Notes: generated by a model from the sequence alone, not told the origin. Positions 1-11,974 are shown, counted from the stretch's first letter. The stretch: DNA of 64,000 bases from Paratinospora sagittata (GCA_035771175.1 CM069603.1:27992308-28056307), one strand, 5' to 3'. Numbers and translations are program-made.

Positions 1-1290
1 GTGAATAATAGAGTCCATTTAATTGTCCAACATAAGCTATCCATGACTTTGTTGACAGTCTAGCTCGATCTCCCCAAAAGCATAAACTCAATATTGATCA
101 AGAAAAACCCCGCAATGGAACAATAAATGATATGACTCAATTAATTCAACCAACAGAGATGAATTAAAGAGATCCGATTATTCCTTGTTAGGAATTCTCA
201 ACCTATTCGGGGATGTCCAAAGATTTACTTTCCCAAGGTAAATCAAACTAACAAGAATTAAATGGTTTTTCCCCCAATTCATACAATTATCAATAAAACA
301 TACATGAACAAGCATTCAATATAAAATAAGATGATACAAATGAAGAATATAATTGAAATTCTACTCACAAAAAATTGTCAGAAATAGTTTCACACACTAT
401 CAACTCACTCCACCTCCTCTACTAGAACCTGCATACACCATTTCATTCATATCAATATAAATTACCCACTTTGATGCTAATACCCTAGCATTTCTACAAT
501 TCTCCATCATTTCTATTATTCTCTACAATTTGAAAGTTCATCTGTAACCCTTTCTCAACACATATATAATATTAGGAATAGTAGGATTTAACACTTTAAT
601 CTAATTCTCACAAGTTCCTAACCTCATTTCTATGTGTTTCCAGTTGATTTTACACTTCCAATTAGGTTACCCGCCTATATAATCCTCAATCCGAAGTGCA
701 AACCCTAACAAAATGCTATCTCAACGTGATTTGGGTTGTAGAACACTACCTCTACCATTCCTAATTGATTTCTAGTCAAGAACATCAAAACCCTAGGTTG
801 AGAAATACTTAAATCATCATCTATTACAAAAATTACATCGAAGGAAAGGTTTCTTTTGACACAAATAACAATTTCATGGAGGAATTTGTGGAAAACCACT
901 TACCTTAGCTTGATTTGGTCAAAGATTAGCTCAAAACCCTTTCCTCCCTCTTTTCCCCATTTTCATTCTCAACTGAATGAACGAACAAAATGAATTTGGG
1001 GTTTTATTTCACGCACACCGTCTCACCGACATTTGAAAAAATTGGATTTTATCGTGAGGAGCGCATTCCACCTTGCACTGAGAGTCTGTTGTAAAGAATG
1101 TGCTCCTCTACTGTCCAGAAACCCAAATTAGTCTCTATTTCAGGGGAGCTCACTCCTCTCCTCTGGGAGCAAGCTCTTAGGCTCAAATTCACTATGTTTA
1201 CCCATTTCTTCCCCTGATTGGTTTCTCAATCAATTCTTCACTAAACACATACAATTTACATTACAAGAACATACAACATGCCTATTGGTC
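1..1290 (-). repeat. LTR-derived noncoding DNA (gypsy-type LTR, minus orientation)
   Basis: No credible gene is visible; only short chance open frames. About 905-1265 resembles 40060-40590: both have a 'taccttgattt' start, a CTCATCGAC/CTCACCGAC-type stretch and 'ttttaccgtgag' followed by clustered gcgctcct-like words. That later segment is the 5' part of an LTR read on the minus strand, so this is inferred to be an older copy of the same LTR. The part before about 900 is AT-rich and only guessed to belong to it. The outer boundary lies outside the window. Confidence 0.45.
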
Positions 1291-1306
1291 ACAATTCTTA
1301 AAAGTT

Positions 1307-1633
1307 TTGGGGTCTCGTTCTATGAAAATGAGGTTCGTTACAGATTTCAAGTTTACCATGTTAAACTTTAATAATTTTTTATATAAGAATAATCAAGTTG
1401 GGGATGAGCCATTCATTTTAGCCACTCAAACAAAGCAAACATTTTATATGAGAGATTCTTTAGACCCTAATTGGCATGTTGCAGTTAAGATGACCACTAG
1501 AGATATTTTTTATAACACTTCAGCCTCTAATTCTCATGTGTTGGAATTTAATCTATCGCAAATTGAAGTATTTAGTTGTCAACAATTATCTAAAGAGTCA
1601 TTTGTGCATAATGATGACTCTCAGTTGGGTTAG
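1307..1633 (+). pseudogene. TNP2-like CACTA transposase C-terminal fragment (DUF4216-like)
   Basis: The 108-residue open frame contains the pattern 'DEPFILATQTKQTFYMRD' followed by 'NWHVAVKM' and 'RDIF'. This resembles the DUF4216 region near the C-terminus of plant TNP2 transposases (typically EPFILASQ, FY, D, WHVV, RD). The catalytic part of TNP2, normally several hundred residues upstream, is absent; upstream sequence is LTR-like noncoding DNA. A few more in-frame codons follow before stops near 1690. No intact start is implied; the methionine at 1307 is simply the first in frame. It lies about 170 bp before the second CACTA gene, consistent with element order. A non-functional fragment is the best reading. 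Confidence 0.6.
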
Positions 1634-1806
1634 ACAAAATGTAGATGGACAACGTTGGAAGTGAACAATATTGAAGAAAGCGAAAATATGGATAATGTTT
1701 GATTGATAGTCATGGTATGATTTCACAATTATGCTTGTAAGTTGTATTGTGGTATTAAACATGTAATATTCAATTTTATTTCTTGGTTTGTTTACAGATT
1801 GTTCAT

Positions 1807-3490
1807 GGCTCGAAAGAAACATCGTGGGAGATCTATGCAAGATGTTATTGCCAAGTCTCAACAACAAGAAGTAGATCAAGAACAAGAACAAGAAAATCAA
1901 TCAAGTATGCAGTATTTAGTAAAGACATTTTGGATCTTTTTTGAAATGCATTTTTATTTAGAATTAAAAAGCTAATGGAATATATAAGGCAGGTGAACGA
2001 TCGTCTATTTCCTCAAGGAAAGGCAGAGGTCCAACTAGACCCTGCAGTGTATGGAATACTAGGTGAAAGCTACAACTTACCTTCAATGAGTTTCTACAAC
2101 CAATTGGTGAAAACAAAAATGAATTCATGTCACAACTTGGTGTGATTGCACGTAATGGGAAAAATGTCTCATTGACATATTTGTCATGGGACGATGTTCT
2201 AGTGGATATCTTGGATTTTATTTGACGAGAGGTGCATATGATTAGAAAATATCATCATTGATCTTCTAGTATTTACATTGCTAATTTTTAAATTAAAATA
2301 AATGTATTCGTTTGTAAGAAAACACGAATGCCCCTTTGGTGTATCAAAAAGATTGTTTATGTGTTGTTGGTAATAAATAGAGAAACTGGAGGTATAGAGC
2401 TAGAAAAAAATATTTTCTTCCATATGAAACAAATGAAAAATATTTGAAAAAGACTCCTTATCAAATACAAGATGATCAATGGCCATTACGAGTAGAGTAT
2501 TGGAAAAGTGAAGAAATCAAAGGTAAAATAGTAAAAGTTATTTAATACTTATTACATTAGCCAACTTTTTTAAATATTTGAATTTTGTGCATGCTATTAA
2601 TTGCTCAAAGAAACTGTTAAAATAGAGAGAAACAAGGATTGCCTCACAGGACTGGTCACAAGGGATTTTGTGACATTTGTCATCAAGTAAGTGTGCAAAT
2701 TTGATATTAGTACCATTTTGTTTGATCTTAAATCATTCTTGTACTATAAGAATGGTAAATTTTTTCATCTTGTTTTCACATATTAGATGCAACAAGATGG
2801 AGAATATATTGATCGCGTGTCTATATTTTTGAGATCATGTGCGTCTAAGTCTGGTACTCAATTAGATCTTGACACAGAAGAAGTAATTGTAAATATATGT
2901 TATTTGCAAGGCTGAAGGGCTTTTATTTTTCTAACTGTTAAATGTTTATATGTTATATTTGTGTTTGTAGTCCTAAATGAATAACAGACTTGCTGAAGTT
3001 TCAAAAATAGAGCAAACACTAGAGATAAGAGAAAATCTTTTTAGAGAGGTGACGGGTTGGAGGGACATGGACATGTACGAACATATGGTTTGGGTCCTTC
3101 ATTACAAATGTCTTTGGTCATACTTCAAATCTGTCTACAAATGTTACAATCCAAGCATTGAGAAAGGAAATAGTTACAACCAAAGCACAATAAGAGTCTC
3201 AACAAGTAAAATTTATTTATATTTAATAATATATGTTGAATTTAGTTTTAGTATTGTAAATATTATTTTTACTACTTAATATGTATGCAAATGCAAATAA
3301 ATAGTATGATGGTTGGAAAAAAATGGCTTTCAATTTTCACCAATAGATGAGCAGGTAAAGGTTAAAATAATAGATATTATATAATATTTCATTTTTTTAT
3401 GAAATTATGTTGTTGAATTGCAAGCTACAAGTAATGCTATTAGATCTCACCATGGACAACCAAATGCCTCATCACATGCCAACAATTAAT
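1807..3490 (+). pseudogene. CACTA second ORF, plant Ptta/En/Spm transposase family, spliced and decayed
   Basis: Coding pieces alternate with introns. The start is MARKKHRGRSMQDV, followed by a Gln/Glu-rich stretch (1807-1905). A later exon reads 'PIGENKNEFMSQLGVIARNG' with a downstream Trp-Asp (about 2100-2225). Next come a YRARKNIFF / QWPLRVEYWKSEE-type segment (2390-2525) and 'GLPHRTGHKGFCDICHQ' (about 2633-2686), then an intron with GTAAGT donor at 2687 and AG acceptor at 2785-2786, resuming as 'MQQDGEYIDRVSIFLRS'. A later exon starts near 2977 (NNRLAEVSKIEQTLEIRE) and shifts frame. The end (about 3430-3490) reads HHGQPNASSHANN. This order matches the Transposase_24 family. Several frames are broken, so it is unlikely to make protein. 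Its role in transposition in related elements is DNA binding at subterminal repeats. Confidence 0.6.
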
Positions 3491-3559
3491 CATCGTCTTA
3501 GGTAAGATCTAATAATTTGTGAAGTTTCAATGTAATTGTGAAGAAATTTTCATTATTCT

Positions 3560-3885
3560 TGTCATGACCCCCTCTATAGGGTGACATCATGACCGGCACA
3601 AAATACTATATATACCTTACATAAACATATGTAATACATTGTTAGCCTTCTCACACATCTAACTCAATAAAAATTTCAACATAACCTTCCCATAAAATCA
3701 TGAATCACAAAAAAAAGCCTGATTTATCACAATATCCCATTCACAATTCTATCATTTTTCATCATATCAATTTCCATTCACAACTTAATCATTTATTTCC
3801 ATATACATGTTCACACCCATTTAAATTATAAATACAATAGATAGTGTTATACATGTACATATACCAAAAATACATATACGTTTCC
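3560..3885 (-). repeat. Gypsy-type LTR 3' end fragment
   Basis: Begins TGTCATGACCCCC on the plus strand and aligns base for base over about 320 bp with 37354-37680 (both contain 'cataaccttcccataaaatc' and 'atcatttttcatcatatcaa'). That copy lies next to the gag of gypsy D, so this is the 3' end of the same LTR family in minus orientation. It stops abruptly at 3885, where another LTR end begins. Confidence 0.7.
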
Positions 3886-4159
3886 TGTCGCGACCCCTCT
3901 TCAATTGACGTCACGACCGGCACAGTACCCCAAATAATGTTGTTGGTTATACCCAAGAGGGGGGTGAATTGGGTATAATGGCCAAAATTAAACCTTTCCA
4001 ACTTCTTAGTGAAATACTTGGATACATTGGAAATGAATAATCAACCTTAACAAAATAAGACAAAGAAAAATGTGGAAAACAAGAGACACAATTTATAGTG
4101 GTTTGGCACGCCTACATCCACCACCTAACCTCCTCAGTTAGGATTTTTCAAATCCACTA

Positions 4160-4400
4160 ACTAATTCTCTTACGGGTGAGAACCAAACCATTACAAATTC
4201 CCTTTTTCAGGTTCAAGACAAACCTATCCTTTTCCAAGCTAAGGATGAGCTGCATTTCCTTTTTTCGGGCTGAGAAAAAATCCATGTTTCTTTTGTGGGC
4301 TAAGGAAGAACCGGTATATCTTACTTCAAGGTGGAGGATAAACTTTCTTACGATTTCAACCTTGGAATCGTCAAGTGAACTAAATTTACTAGACTTGGTT
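4160..4400 (-). repeat. Inverted-repeat array (CCCGTAA-spacer type) in copia LTR
   Basis: TTCTC at 4166-4170 pairs with GAGAA at 4179-4183 around an 8-nt spacer whose reverse complement is ACCCGTAA. Decayed units with TCCTT/AAGGA-like arms and 'gggctaagga' or 'cgggctgag' words follow up to about 4300. The same arrangement lies at 44590-44950, 33852-33937 and 20285-20477. Confidence 0.65.
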
Positions 4401-5399
4401 GTTTCAATCCTGAAACACACCAATACGGAGTAATAATGATGGTTCTAACGGAGTAGAACACTTACAATTCAGCTCATACATTGCATTACAAAAATATGTA
4501 GAATTAAGCACGTAATGATGAGAGAAGTACACTTACAATCTTTTTACCTTTCAATGTTTTAGTATTGCTCAAGCGCAGTTTCAAAAAGCTTATATGATGT
4601 TTCTTGAAAAATAGTTGTTAGATGCATCTTCGGTGACTCTTTAACTTGATCAAACATTGAATTTGAAATAGAAAGGGAAACAAGTATAGAGCTTATACAA
4701 ACACAGAAGGTTTTGCCAATGGATAAAAACATATGGGAAGTTTTGATGATGAGGAAAACTTATGGTTTAATATTCAATAGTTTGTATAACTATTGTTATA
4801 GCTCGAAATAGTTTTTAGGATAAGGTATATCTATATCCTATGAACCATCTCTCAAATTCCTTGATCAGTAAGATTGATGACAAGAATAAAACAGAGCTGA
4901 GAATTTGAGTAGAAAACAATTTTGTATTATTAAAATAAACTTTCAAAGAAAGATAGATATTAAGCTTGGAACTAAAATCTTTTGAATAAGTACAGTTTCA
5001 AAGAACACACTTTGAAAAACTAGAACAGTTTAAACCTTTGAAGATAAGATTGAAAATTTGACTAACGTTCAAAAGTATTGGCTCAAAAAAATTATCGTCG
5101 GCTTGTTTTGAATCTAAGTGTTGGTATTTATAAACTTAGTAGAATAAAGTTGTTTGTTGTTTGAATTTGAATTCAAAGTGAACATTTACATACAACAACT
5201 TAAATCTTTCATGAAAATGGCAATTGTAATTTTCATGAACATTTTGGTTTTTCTCAGATTGCATGAATAAGGATTGTTGCAAGAAACATGATTTATGCAT
5301 CAGAGAAAATCTCTGACATATCTGAAAAAGGTTTTGTGCATAGAACAATTTTGAAAAGTGGTATGAAAAAGTGTGTGTCAAAATTGTGACAGTGTTGAA

Positions 5400-6060
5400 T
5401 TAGCGTTGTGACGCATCATATCAACTTTGTCGTTTTGTTCCTTTGAGGGCTCTCATGGACCATAAGCGTCCTGTTGAATTGTGAAGTGAGGGCACTACTC
5501 AGTCATAAGCGTCTTGACTTACTTAGTGATTAAAACGACTAAACTTTATGAGGGCACTAAAGCACATTTAGCGTCCTGCTTATTTTAAAACATTTAAAGT
5601 TATGAGGGTGCTACTAACAAGTAAGCGTCCTAAAAGAAAACATTTTAAAAATAACTAAAAAACATAAGGGCGTCCTGATGTTTAAAACTCGTAAAAGCAA
5701 TAAGTACGCTGAAGAACAATCAGCGTCCTGAAAGTTATTAAGTTGATCTTTTAAGTGAGGGCGCTCCTATTCAAGCAGCGTCCTGATAGTTTTCTAACTT
5801 ATAACTATCAGTGTCCTTAAAAATTAAAACATTAAAATCTCGAAAATCTTTCAGCGAGCTGATACTAAGTCAGCATCTTGACAAGTTCATAGGTTGACTT
5901 AAATGAGGCTATCACAAATGAAGTAAGCGTCCTAGTGAGTAAGTGCAATTCAACCTTGAACATTATCAGGATCCTAATGTTTCATCAGAGTCCTGACTTA
6001 TCAAGTCCAGGAGGGCACTGCTAAGACATTAGCATCCTGAAAGGCATATAAAAACAATTT
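5400..6060 (-). repeat. GGACGCT/AGCGCCC paired-motif array in copia LTR
   Basis: Repeated words GAGGGC(A/G)CT and (T)AGCGTCCTG alternate about every 50-60 bp, for example 'gagggcactaaagcac' followed by 'tttagcgtcctg' near 5550-5580, and 'gagggcgctcc...agcgtcctga' near 5758-5790. This is the reverse complement of the array at 22435-23150, 32440-33190 and 41500-42190. Confidence 0.75.
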
Positions 6061-7878
6061 TTATTTTTTATTTAAAACTCGATTAAATCAACTGAGAAAT
6101 TCGATCAAATCATTCACTTAAAATGATTGAGAAATTAAACCATTTGAAAATACCTTTAAAGCATATCGATCAAAACATGCAAAAAGTTTATACGTGATTT
6201 TGAAAAATGTGTGAGCAATAAAGAATAAGGAAAGATACGTTACATTTTTTATGTGTTCTTATAATTTTCAAACCCAACTCTTCTTTATGATATCTTCATC
6301 AGTTTCTTCGCACTTGATTGAGCAGTCAAGAATGTCGATCGTGTGATGTGATCGCGAAGTACTTGATCGAATTGTTCTTCTACTTTTTGCTTTCTTGATG
6401 TGCTTAAATATATCCTTGATTGAAGCGTTAGCACCAAGTAATGTATTGCTTATTGGTTGTAAGCATTAAAACCTTTATGGAGCGTGCTTAGTAATGAACC
6501 ACTTAGGCCAACTAATGCTACTATTGGATAAAACTTGAAATACTGCTAAGCCTCTATACGGAAAATACCAAAACAAAAACCTGATAAACATAATATACAA
6601 CATATATATGACAATAAAAATTGAACCAAAATTAGAAATCCATTGTCCAAAATCAAACAAGATCAAATCCATCCTGTATACATGATTTAATATCTACAAA
6701 TAAACTCATATGGAACTCAACAAAGACTCCATCATCCCAAGGAAGTCATATACACTCTGTGTGTTATATACATATATATTGTGATAGTTATATACAAGTT
6801 CCAAAAGAACAAAATAATCAAAACTGTACCCATGTCCCCAAAAAACCTACATCCAAAAGTAGAAGAGGAAGGCCACTAGCAAATGATTAAGCCTTACCTT
6901 TTCCTTTTGAATTTGAACCTGAGAAAAATAGGGGAAAAGGGGCGTACTCAACTAGCTCAATGAATATCTCTTACAAAAATATCCACATATGCATTTATAT
7001 AAAACATGTAAGCCATTGAAATTACATTTATAAAACAAATGCATCAATGAAAACATATTGTACATGCTCCCAACTAATCATAAAGATTTTGTGCATCATT
7101 TATTAAAAATATGCAGACGTTTCCACGAGGTCACAACAGGATAATATTGCCTACACTTTCCCCATTGCGCTATAGGGTACAGGTTAGCACATTACCGAAA
7201 CACTAGTTCTCCTACCCTTATACTCCTCGGTAGACCGAAAAGTCCCTACCATGGAGTACCAATCCAAGTACTCCGATGACACTATTCCCCGAAGACCAAG
7301 TATTAGGAAAACCACCAAGCTCCAGGCATTCAATTCAAAATACCCAAGCAATGCAATGTATGAAAATACATTCTCATGATCATAAATACAATGCACATAT
7401 ACAATAGGATGCATTCCATTCAACAATTTCATTTCATATAAATATAATGTCATAAATGGAGAAATAAAGTGAGGAATACTCACAACCAACCACAAGCCAA
7501 TTAACAAAGTCCAATACTCTTAATTTGGCCAATCAATTCACAATGACCTAAAATGAATCAAATTTACATCACATTGATCAAATACAAGCCTAATTACACA
7601 ATTTTCATAAATCCTAGAATTAAGCTCACAACCCAATTCTCTACAATTGCAACTCTAAACACAACTAATCCACACCAAATTGGATTAGAAACACCTATTA
7701 TATCTCAATCAACCATTTTCAATCCAATTGCCTCACAAGCCTCAAATTGGATAAATCTCTACAAATGGCCTACATGGTCAGTTGAACTAACCACCATGCC
7801 ATATCATGGGAATTATTCAATTGGCACCATATTCGTCTAAGTATGCCATTTTCATCCACATAGCTCACATGCATACCA

Positions 7879-8377
7879 TGTTAACCTAAGTGGTTTTTCA
7901 CTCAGTATTCTCCTAAGTGTTTTGATGCTTACAAACAATATAATCGCCGTACTAATGTCTTTGACTTAGTTGTTTCAGTGCTAACTTGCTATATCAGATG
8001 GATTCAACTATATCGTCAAAGCGTGTGGATGGAACAATAATGCACGAAGATTCAAGAGCTTCATGTATATAATCTTTTGTCCAACCATAATATGATTTGC
8101 ATCTTTTGAAAATCATGCATATAGGTCATTAGATATTCATGCACATATACTATTATCAAATGGATCATGCATGCACATACATTATCATGATTATCATGCA
8201 ATCATATAGTTAACATTGTTTATCATGCACTCATATTACCAACTTTACATGGTTTTTGTCATTTTACATGTATTATATCGAACGTCTTAATTATTTGTAT
8301 TAATTGATTAGCTTACACGTATTCATCTTTGCCAATTATGTTTTAATCTTGCCCAAAATGTTTTCAGAGTTGGTGTA
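7879..8377 (+). repeat. Copia 1 5' LTR, first part
   Basis: Starts TGTTAACCTAAGTGG, close to the start of the solo LTRs at 40914 (TGTTAAC) and, in reverse, 6512. It contains 'gttttgatgcttacaaac' and 'tttcagtgctaac', both also near the start of the LTR at 40914. It is cut by gypsy A and resumes at 18908. No gene is present. Confidence 0.65.
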
Positions 8378-8811
8378 TGTCACACCCCGCCCAGATGCGC
8401 CTAAACCAGCGGGACACTCGCGGACGGGGCGCAAATGCATTATAACAATAATTGAGTGCGCGGAAACATGATTAAGTACAAGCCTGATTTCATTAATTTC
8501 AGAATATATTTGTACATGAAATAGTTAAGGGAACATTCTCCCAAAATCCCCAATGAATAATACAAAGGGTACAAAATGTGATCCCAAAAACCTGCACCCT
8601 GTCCACCCTAATCTCGTGTGAAAAATTGGATAACAACGGGGTGAGCTACACGCTCAGTGGGTAAAATAGTTCGTGAATATAACAATTAATAAAACAAACT
8701 TCCTAATCAAATATCTTAAATACCCATCAGAGCATCATAATCAACCCAACATGTATGTATGCATGACACCGACTCGTATTTGTTTGATGATTGTACATCG
8801 CCTGAGTTTAA

Positions 8812-8938
8812 GTACAGATGTCCCTCCCCAGGGGTAGCCGGGTTCTCATTGTACGTCCCTCCTCAGGAACGATGCCCTGGATTAACGTACAGATGTCCCT
8901 CCCCAGGAGTAGCCAGGTTCTCATTGTACGTCCTTCTC
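8812..8938 (-). repeat. 86-bp tandem duplication within gypsy A LTR
   Basis: The block starting 'gtacagatgtccctcccc' occurs at 8812 and again at 8898. Each copy is followed by 'gtagcc(g/a)ggttctcattgtacgtcc'. The same doublet occurs in the right LTR (17985-18115) and, reversed, at 43310-43450, so it belongs to the family and is not copy-specific. Confidence 0.75.
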
Positions 8939-9675
8939 TAGAGAAATATAATGAATAGCGAGCATTGCTTCTAAGTATTCTATGAATCATAAACCACATA
9001 CGTCCCTAGGTGGTGCTATGTATGTTGCCAATGCATGAACTGGTCCGATCTTTACTTAACATTTAGACAGGATTTGGCAACGTCTTGTGATCCTTATCAG
9101 GGTCGGTATCACGATGTGCAAAGTTAGGACATTCAGTATTACTTGTATAAGCTGATAGCTTTTAAATAAGACCAACCAGATCAGTCTTCAGTTGAGAGGT
9201 GAGACACGTGGTCTACTTAAATACCAATCGTCTAGAGCAGCACGCTGTCTCCCGTTCACTATTTAAAGTTACTGAAGATAAGATTGAGTCTGGTTGAGCT
9301 AGATTGACCACTAATCTGACATAACAACAGTGTAATACATTAACTCCAAATATACAGGCATGAGTATGACAAGTATAAACATGATACGCAATAATGCAGT
9401 GTAAATGAATAGTAGACATAATGATAAATGAATGTAAACTTTAATAAAAGTTATAAGACACGCAAACCTATGTTTCGTTTCCCACCTTAAAATAAAAACT
9501 CCTTTGAAAACTGGCGCCTTCCTCGGCGCAGAACCGCGTTGCACCACACCGAGAGTCTCGAAAGATAAGACAAAAACTCAAATTGAGTGAAAGAGAAAAG
9601 GAAAATCACAAGGAGGAATGATTTTGGTGTGAGAAATGAGGAGGGAGAGGGGTTCCTTAAATAGGAAAAATTGCA

Positions 9676-9689
9676 CCCGAACGTTCGGG
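9676..9689. promoter_or_regulatory. Palindrome CCCGAACGTTCGGG near LTR 5' end
   Basis: A perfect 14-bp palindrome about 50 bp inside the transcription-sense start of the left LTR. The related solo LTR has a 22-bp perfect palindrome with the same GAACGTTC core at 42528-42549. The right LTR of gypsy A has lost it. A dimeric factor site is one possible role, but nothing here proves it. Confidence 0.45.
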
Positions 9690-9737
9690 CATGTGCTCGA
9701 AAATATATATATATATTTTGCAAACCTAGGGTATTAC

Positions 9738-10380
9738 ATTCTACCCCCTTAAAAAGATTTCGCCCTCGAAATCAGTTCAAGTAGTCATGATAGCTATCTG
9801 CATGAGATTCATTGTCGTTGTCATCGTTTGCTAGCTCAGGGTAGTGCCTGTATGGTCCCTGAATGGCACTGTGGCCGGTGGAATCCTCAACATCATGAAA
9901 CCATGGAGAACAAATGGAGTCGGATTCGTCCTCAGAAGATTCCAGCCTTTGCTTAACACATGGTGATGTAGGGCGCTGGTTGCATCATTTAAGGGAAGGT
10001 AGGTTGAGCGTTGGGATGCTTTTTCGTGCTGCTGCTCGAATCCAGCCGCCTGGAAATTTTGGTAGAAGGTCCTGCCAAGATGAGGTCACGGGATTGTTTT
10101 GGGCAAAATTGTTACGAAAAAGCCATGCACTCTCTGGCGATAAGGATCGCTGTCTGTGTGGCGATGGAGTTGGTGATGCAAAGTAGTTGTGACTTGAGTC
10201 AGATCCTGGAGGAGTCGCCACAAGTTTCCAAGGAGGCCATTGCGTGTGTGCATCACTATATCCATCGATATTATTTTCAGACATCTGCATAGTTCCTCAA
10301 GTGAAACGATGTGTTAAGATATTTGTAACCAAAGTTTCATCATTTTATTGATAAGTGATATAGTACAATGTATCGCATCA
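9738..10380 (-). other. Gypsy A 3' untranslated region
   Basis: Lies between the chromodomain stop and the 3' LTR. It starts with the polypurine tract next to the LTR. Open frames of 90-101 codons exist on both strands (for example minus 9985-10290) but none resembles a known retroelement protein. The segment is less AT-rich than its neighbours. Noncoding is the default reading. Confidence 0.5.
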
Positions 10381-11654
10381 TCAGTTATTAATAGAAAACA
10401 ATTCAGGGTATTTCTGTTTAATTGTTGTTTCTAGTTCCCATGTTGCTTCCTCTACTCCGTGGTGATCCCAGAGCACCTTCACAAGTGGTATGCTACGCCG
10501 CTTTAGTTCTTGAGTTTTTCTATCAATAATCTGTATCGCTCTCTCCTGATACCTATTTCCTTCCTTAACCTGAACCTCAACCAGAGGGATGATATGCGAA
10601 GGATCAGGACGATACTTTCGAAGCATGGATACATAAAAAACGTCATGAACCTTAGACATGGACAATGGAAGGGACAGACGATAAGCAAGTTTGCCAATAC
10701 GTTCAATGATCTGAAATGGACCGATATACCGTGGGGAGAGCTTTCCTTTGATCCCAAAGGGTTTGACAAATCTTGTGGGCTAAACTTTTAGAAAAAATAA
10801 GTCCCCCTTATCAAATTCTAGAGGCTACCTCCGCTTGTTAGCATAGCTCTTCTGTCGACTTCGTGCAACACGAAGTCGCTCCTTTACTAGTGTGATCTTC
10901 TCAAAAGTCTCTTAAACTAGTTCAGGGACCAACTGCAGCCGATCTGCCATATCTAACCCGCATACCGGAGGTCTACAAGGGCGACCATAGAGAGCCTTGT
11001 ACGGTGCCATGCCAATACTAGTTTGGTAGTTGTTGTTGTATGCAAACTCAGCTAAATGTAAGTACTTTACCCATCCGTCATTAAAGTCCAAAATGCAACA
11101 CCGTAACATGTCTTCCAAGATTTCGATAAGACGCTCTGACTGCCGATCAGTCTGCGGGTGAAAAGCTATGCTCATGGTTATCTTAAAGCCCATTCTACTC
11201 TAGAAGCTTTGCCAAAACTTTGATGTGAATCGAGGGTCTCGATCAGAGACGATCATGAGTGGTATGCCATGGAGGCGTACGATCTCTCTTTCATATAGTT
11301 CGGCAAGCTTGGCGGGGTTATCAGTGAACTGTATTGGCAAGAAGTGTGCAGACTTTGTAAGTCTGTCAATGATAACCCAGATTGCATCTTGCCTTTTATT
11401 ATTTCAAGGCAAGGCTGTAACAAAATCCATTGCGATGTTCTCCCACTTCCATTCTCCAATAGGTAACGGCTGGAGAAGTCTAGAGGTAAGTCTTCGTTCT
11501 GCTTTAACTTGCTGGCAAACGAGACATCGAGCAACGAAGTGTGTAATCGCCTTCTTCATTCCAGAATACCAGAATTGTCTCTTGACATCTTTGTACATCT
11601 TGTCACCCCCAGGATGCATAGCGAACCTCGAACAGTGCATATCAGTGAGCACTT
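10381..11654 (-). pseudogene. Gypsy A integrase with C-terminal chromodomain, decayed
   Basis: Reading from 11654 downwards: HxxxH/C-x2-C zinc-binding part (MHPGGDKMYKDVKRQFWY, then CLVCQQVKA), core with 'NIAMDFVTALP' (first catalytic Asp), '[12 protein letters not shown]' (second Asp) and 'PQTDRQSERL' (Glu). Then come 'AEFAYNNNYQTSIGMAPYKA' and 'LYGRP', a GPF/IGKLAYRLSLP linker, and a chromodomain-like end (VLWDHHGVEEATWELE) closing at 10381. Integrase inserts the cDNA; in chromoviruses the chromodomain biases targeting. Frameshifts near 11400 and stops near 11200, 10910 and 10800 break the frame, so it is a pseudogene, though the catalytic triad is still recognisable. Confidence 0.8.
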
Positions 11655-11974
11655 CTTTCTGAACCTCAAGATGGTTTGGTAGACAGAGACGTTTTTTTAT
11701 AGAAAATGACCCTGACTTCAGAGACCGACCAGTGAGGAAGGTCCTGTCCTCTGAGTAGAAGTTCTCATTTCTCCATTAATATAGGGTCGTTGGCTTGAGC
11801 TGTTGAAATCTTTCGAACCAGCTCAGAGTTGGCTGATAATTAAGAAAGTCGTGGTCTTGCTCCCTCCTTGATCAATTGTAGGTTAAAATTCTCCATCTCT
11901 GTAGCCAACGTCCCCATTTCGAAGCTAAGAGTGCAAGCAACATAAGATTTTCTACTCAGGGCATCAGCCACAAC
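11655..11974 (-). pseudogene. Gypsy A RNase H / integrase linker, downstream half
   Basis: This minus-strand segment follows the T solo LTR insertion and continues the RNase H C-terminal connection (ALSRK-type motif at 11947-11965, split from NVV.. at 15068 onward). It then runs towards the integrase zinc finger. Several frame breaks are visible near 11700 and 11780. It is non-functional. Confidence 0.65.

Larger units (their letters stand above)
1300..3555 (+). mobile_element. Decayed CACTA (En/Spm) DNA transposon remnant
   Basis: Two consecutive coding remnants on the plus strand match the usual plant CACTA order. First comes the tail of a TNP2-type transposase (domain resembling DUF4216), then a second spliced gene of the plant Ptta/En/Spm (Transposase_24) type. 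No CACTA terminal inverted repeats or 3-bp target duplication could be placed, so the limits are approximate and the element is probably truncated. An LTR fragment follows directly at 3560. Confidence 0.65.
3940..6512 (-). mobile_element. Copia (SIRE-type) solo LTR, minus strand, TSD TAATG
   Basis: In minus orientation it starts GTTGGCCTAAGTGG and ends with the ACCAACA-type terminus after a C-rich 'cacccccctcttggg' stretch, as in the other long copia LTRs here. The 5-bp repeat TAATG flanks it at 3935-3939 and 6513-6517. Length is about 2.57 kb, close to the 2.1-2.9 kb of its relatives. No gag or pol lies next to it, so it is a solo LTR from LTR-LTR recombination. It carries both inverted-repeat arrays described separately. 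Confidence 0.75.
3886..7878 (-). mobile_element. Gypsy-type LTR, minus strand, split by a copia solo LTR
   Basis: Two pieces, 3886-3939 and 6513-7878, read as one minus-oriented LTR once the copia LTR is removed. The 3' end is TGTCGCGACC on the plus strand. Around 6900-6985 it has the chromovirus-like LTR signature, in reverse, of a stretch ending in a T-rich 'cag' preceded by an 'actcaactagctcaatgaata' type motif; 37770-37805 has a similar one. 7370-7800 aligns with 39600-40000. The 5' end is missing because copia 1 starts at 7879. No internal gypsy genes adjoin it, so it is a solo or truncated LTR. The 6518-7878 stretch holds no supportable gene. Confidence 0.55.
8378..9737 (-). repeat. Gypsy A 3' LTR (left copy)
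   Basis: The 1360-bp LTR ends CGGGGTGTGACA on the minus strand and starts TGTAATACCC. It matches 17903-18902 and, in inverted orientation, the solo LTR ending at 43866. Around 8635-8665 it has the reverse of the 'actgagcg...agctcacccc' element common in chromovirus LTRs. A polypurine tract (reverse complement of ttctaccccctt) lies just outside at 9738-9749. Confidence 0.8.

Noticed and set aside
3789..4001. 70-codon minus-strand frame across an LTR junction
   Set aside because: It spans the joint between two LTR fragments and the copia LTR end, so it is accidental.
9914..10292. Overlapping 90-100 codon frames on both strands
   Set aside because: No family resemblance; they lie in the 3' untranslated part of gypsy A. 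Kept only as noncoding.
11225..11662. 145-codon plus-strand open frame
   Set aside because: Antisense to the gypsy A integrase core, which has the recognisable DDE motifs on the minus strand.
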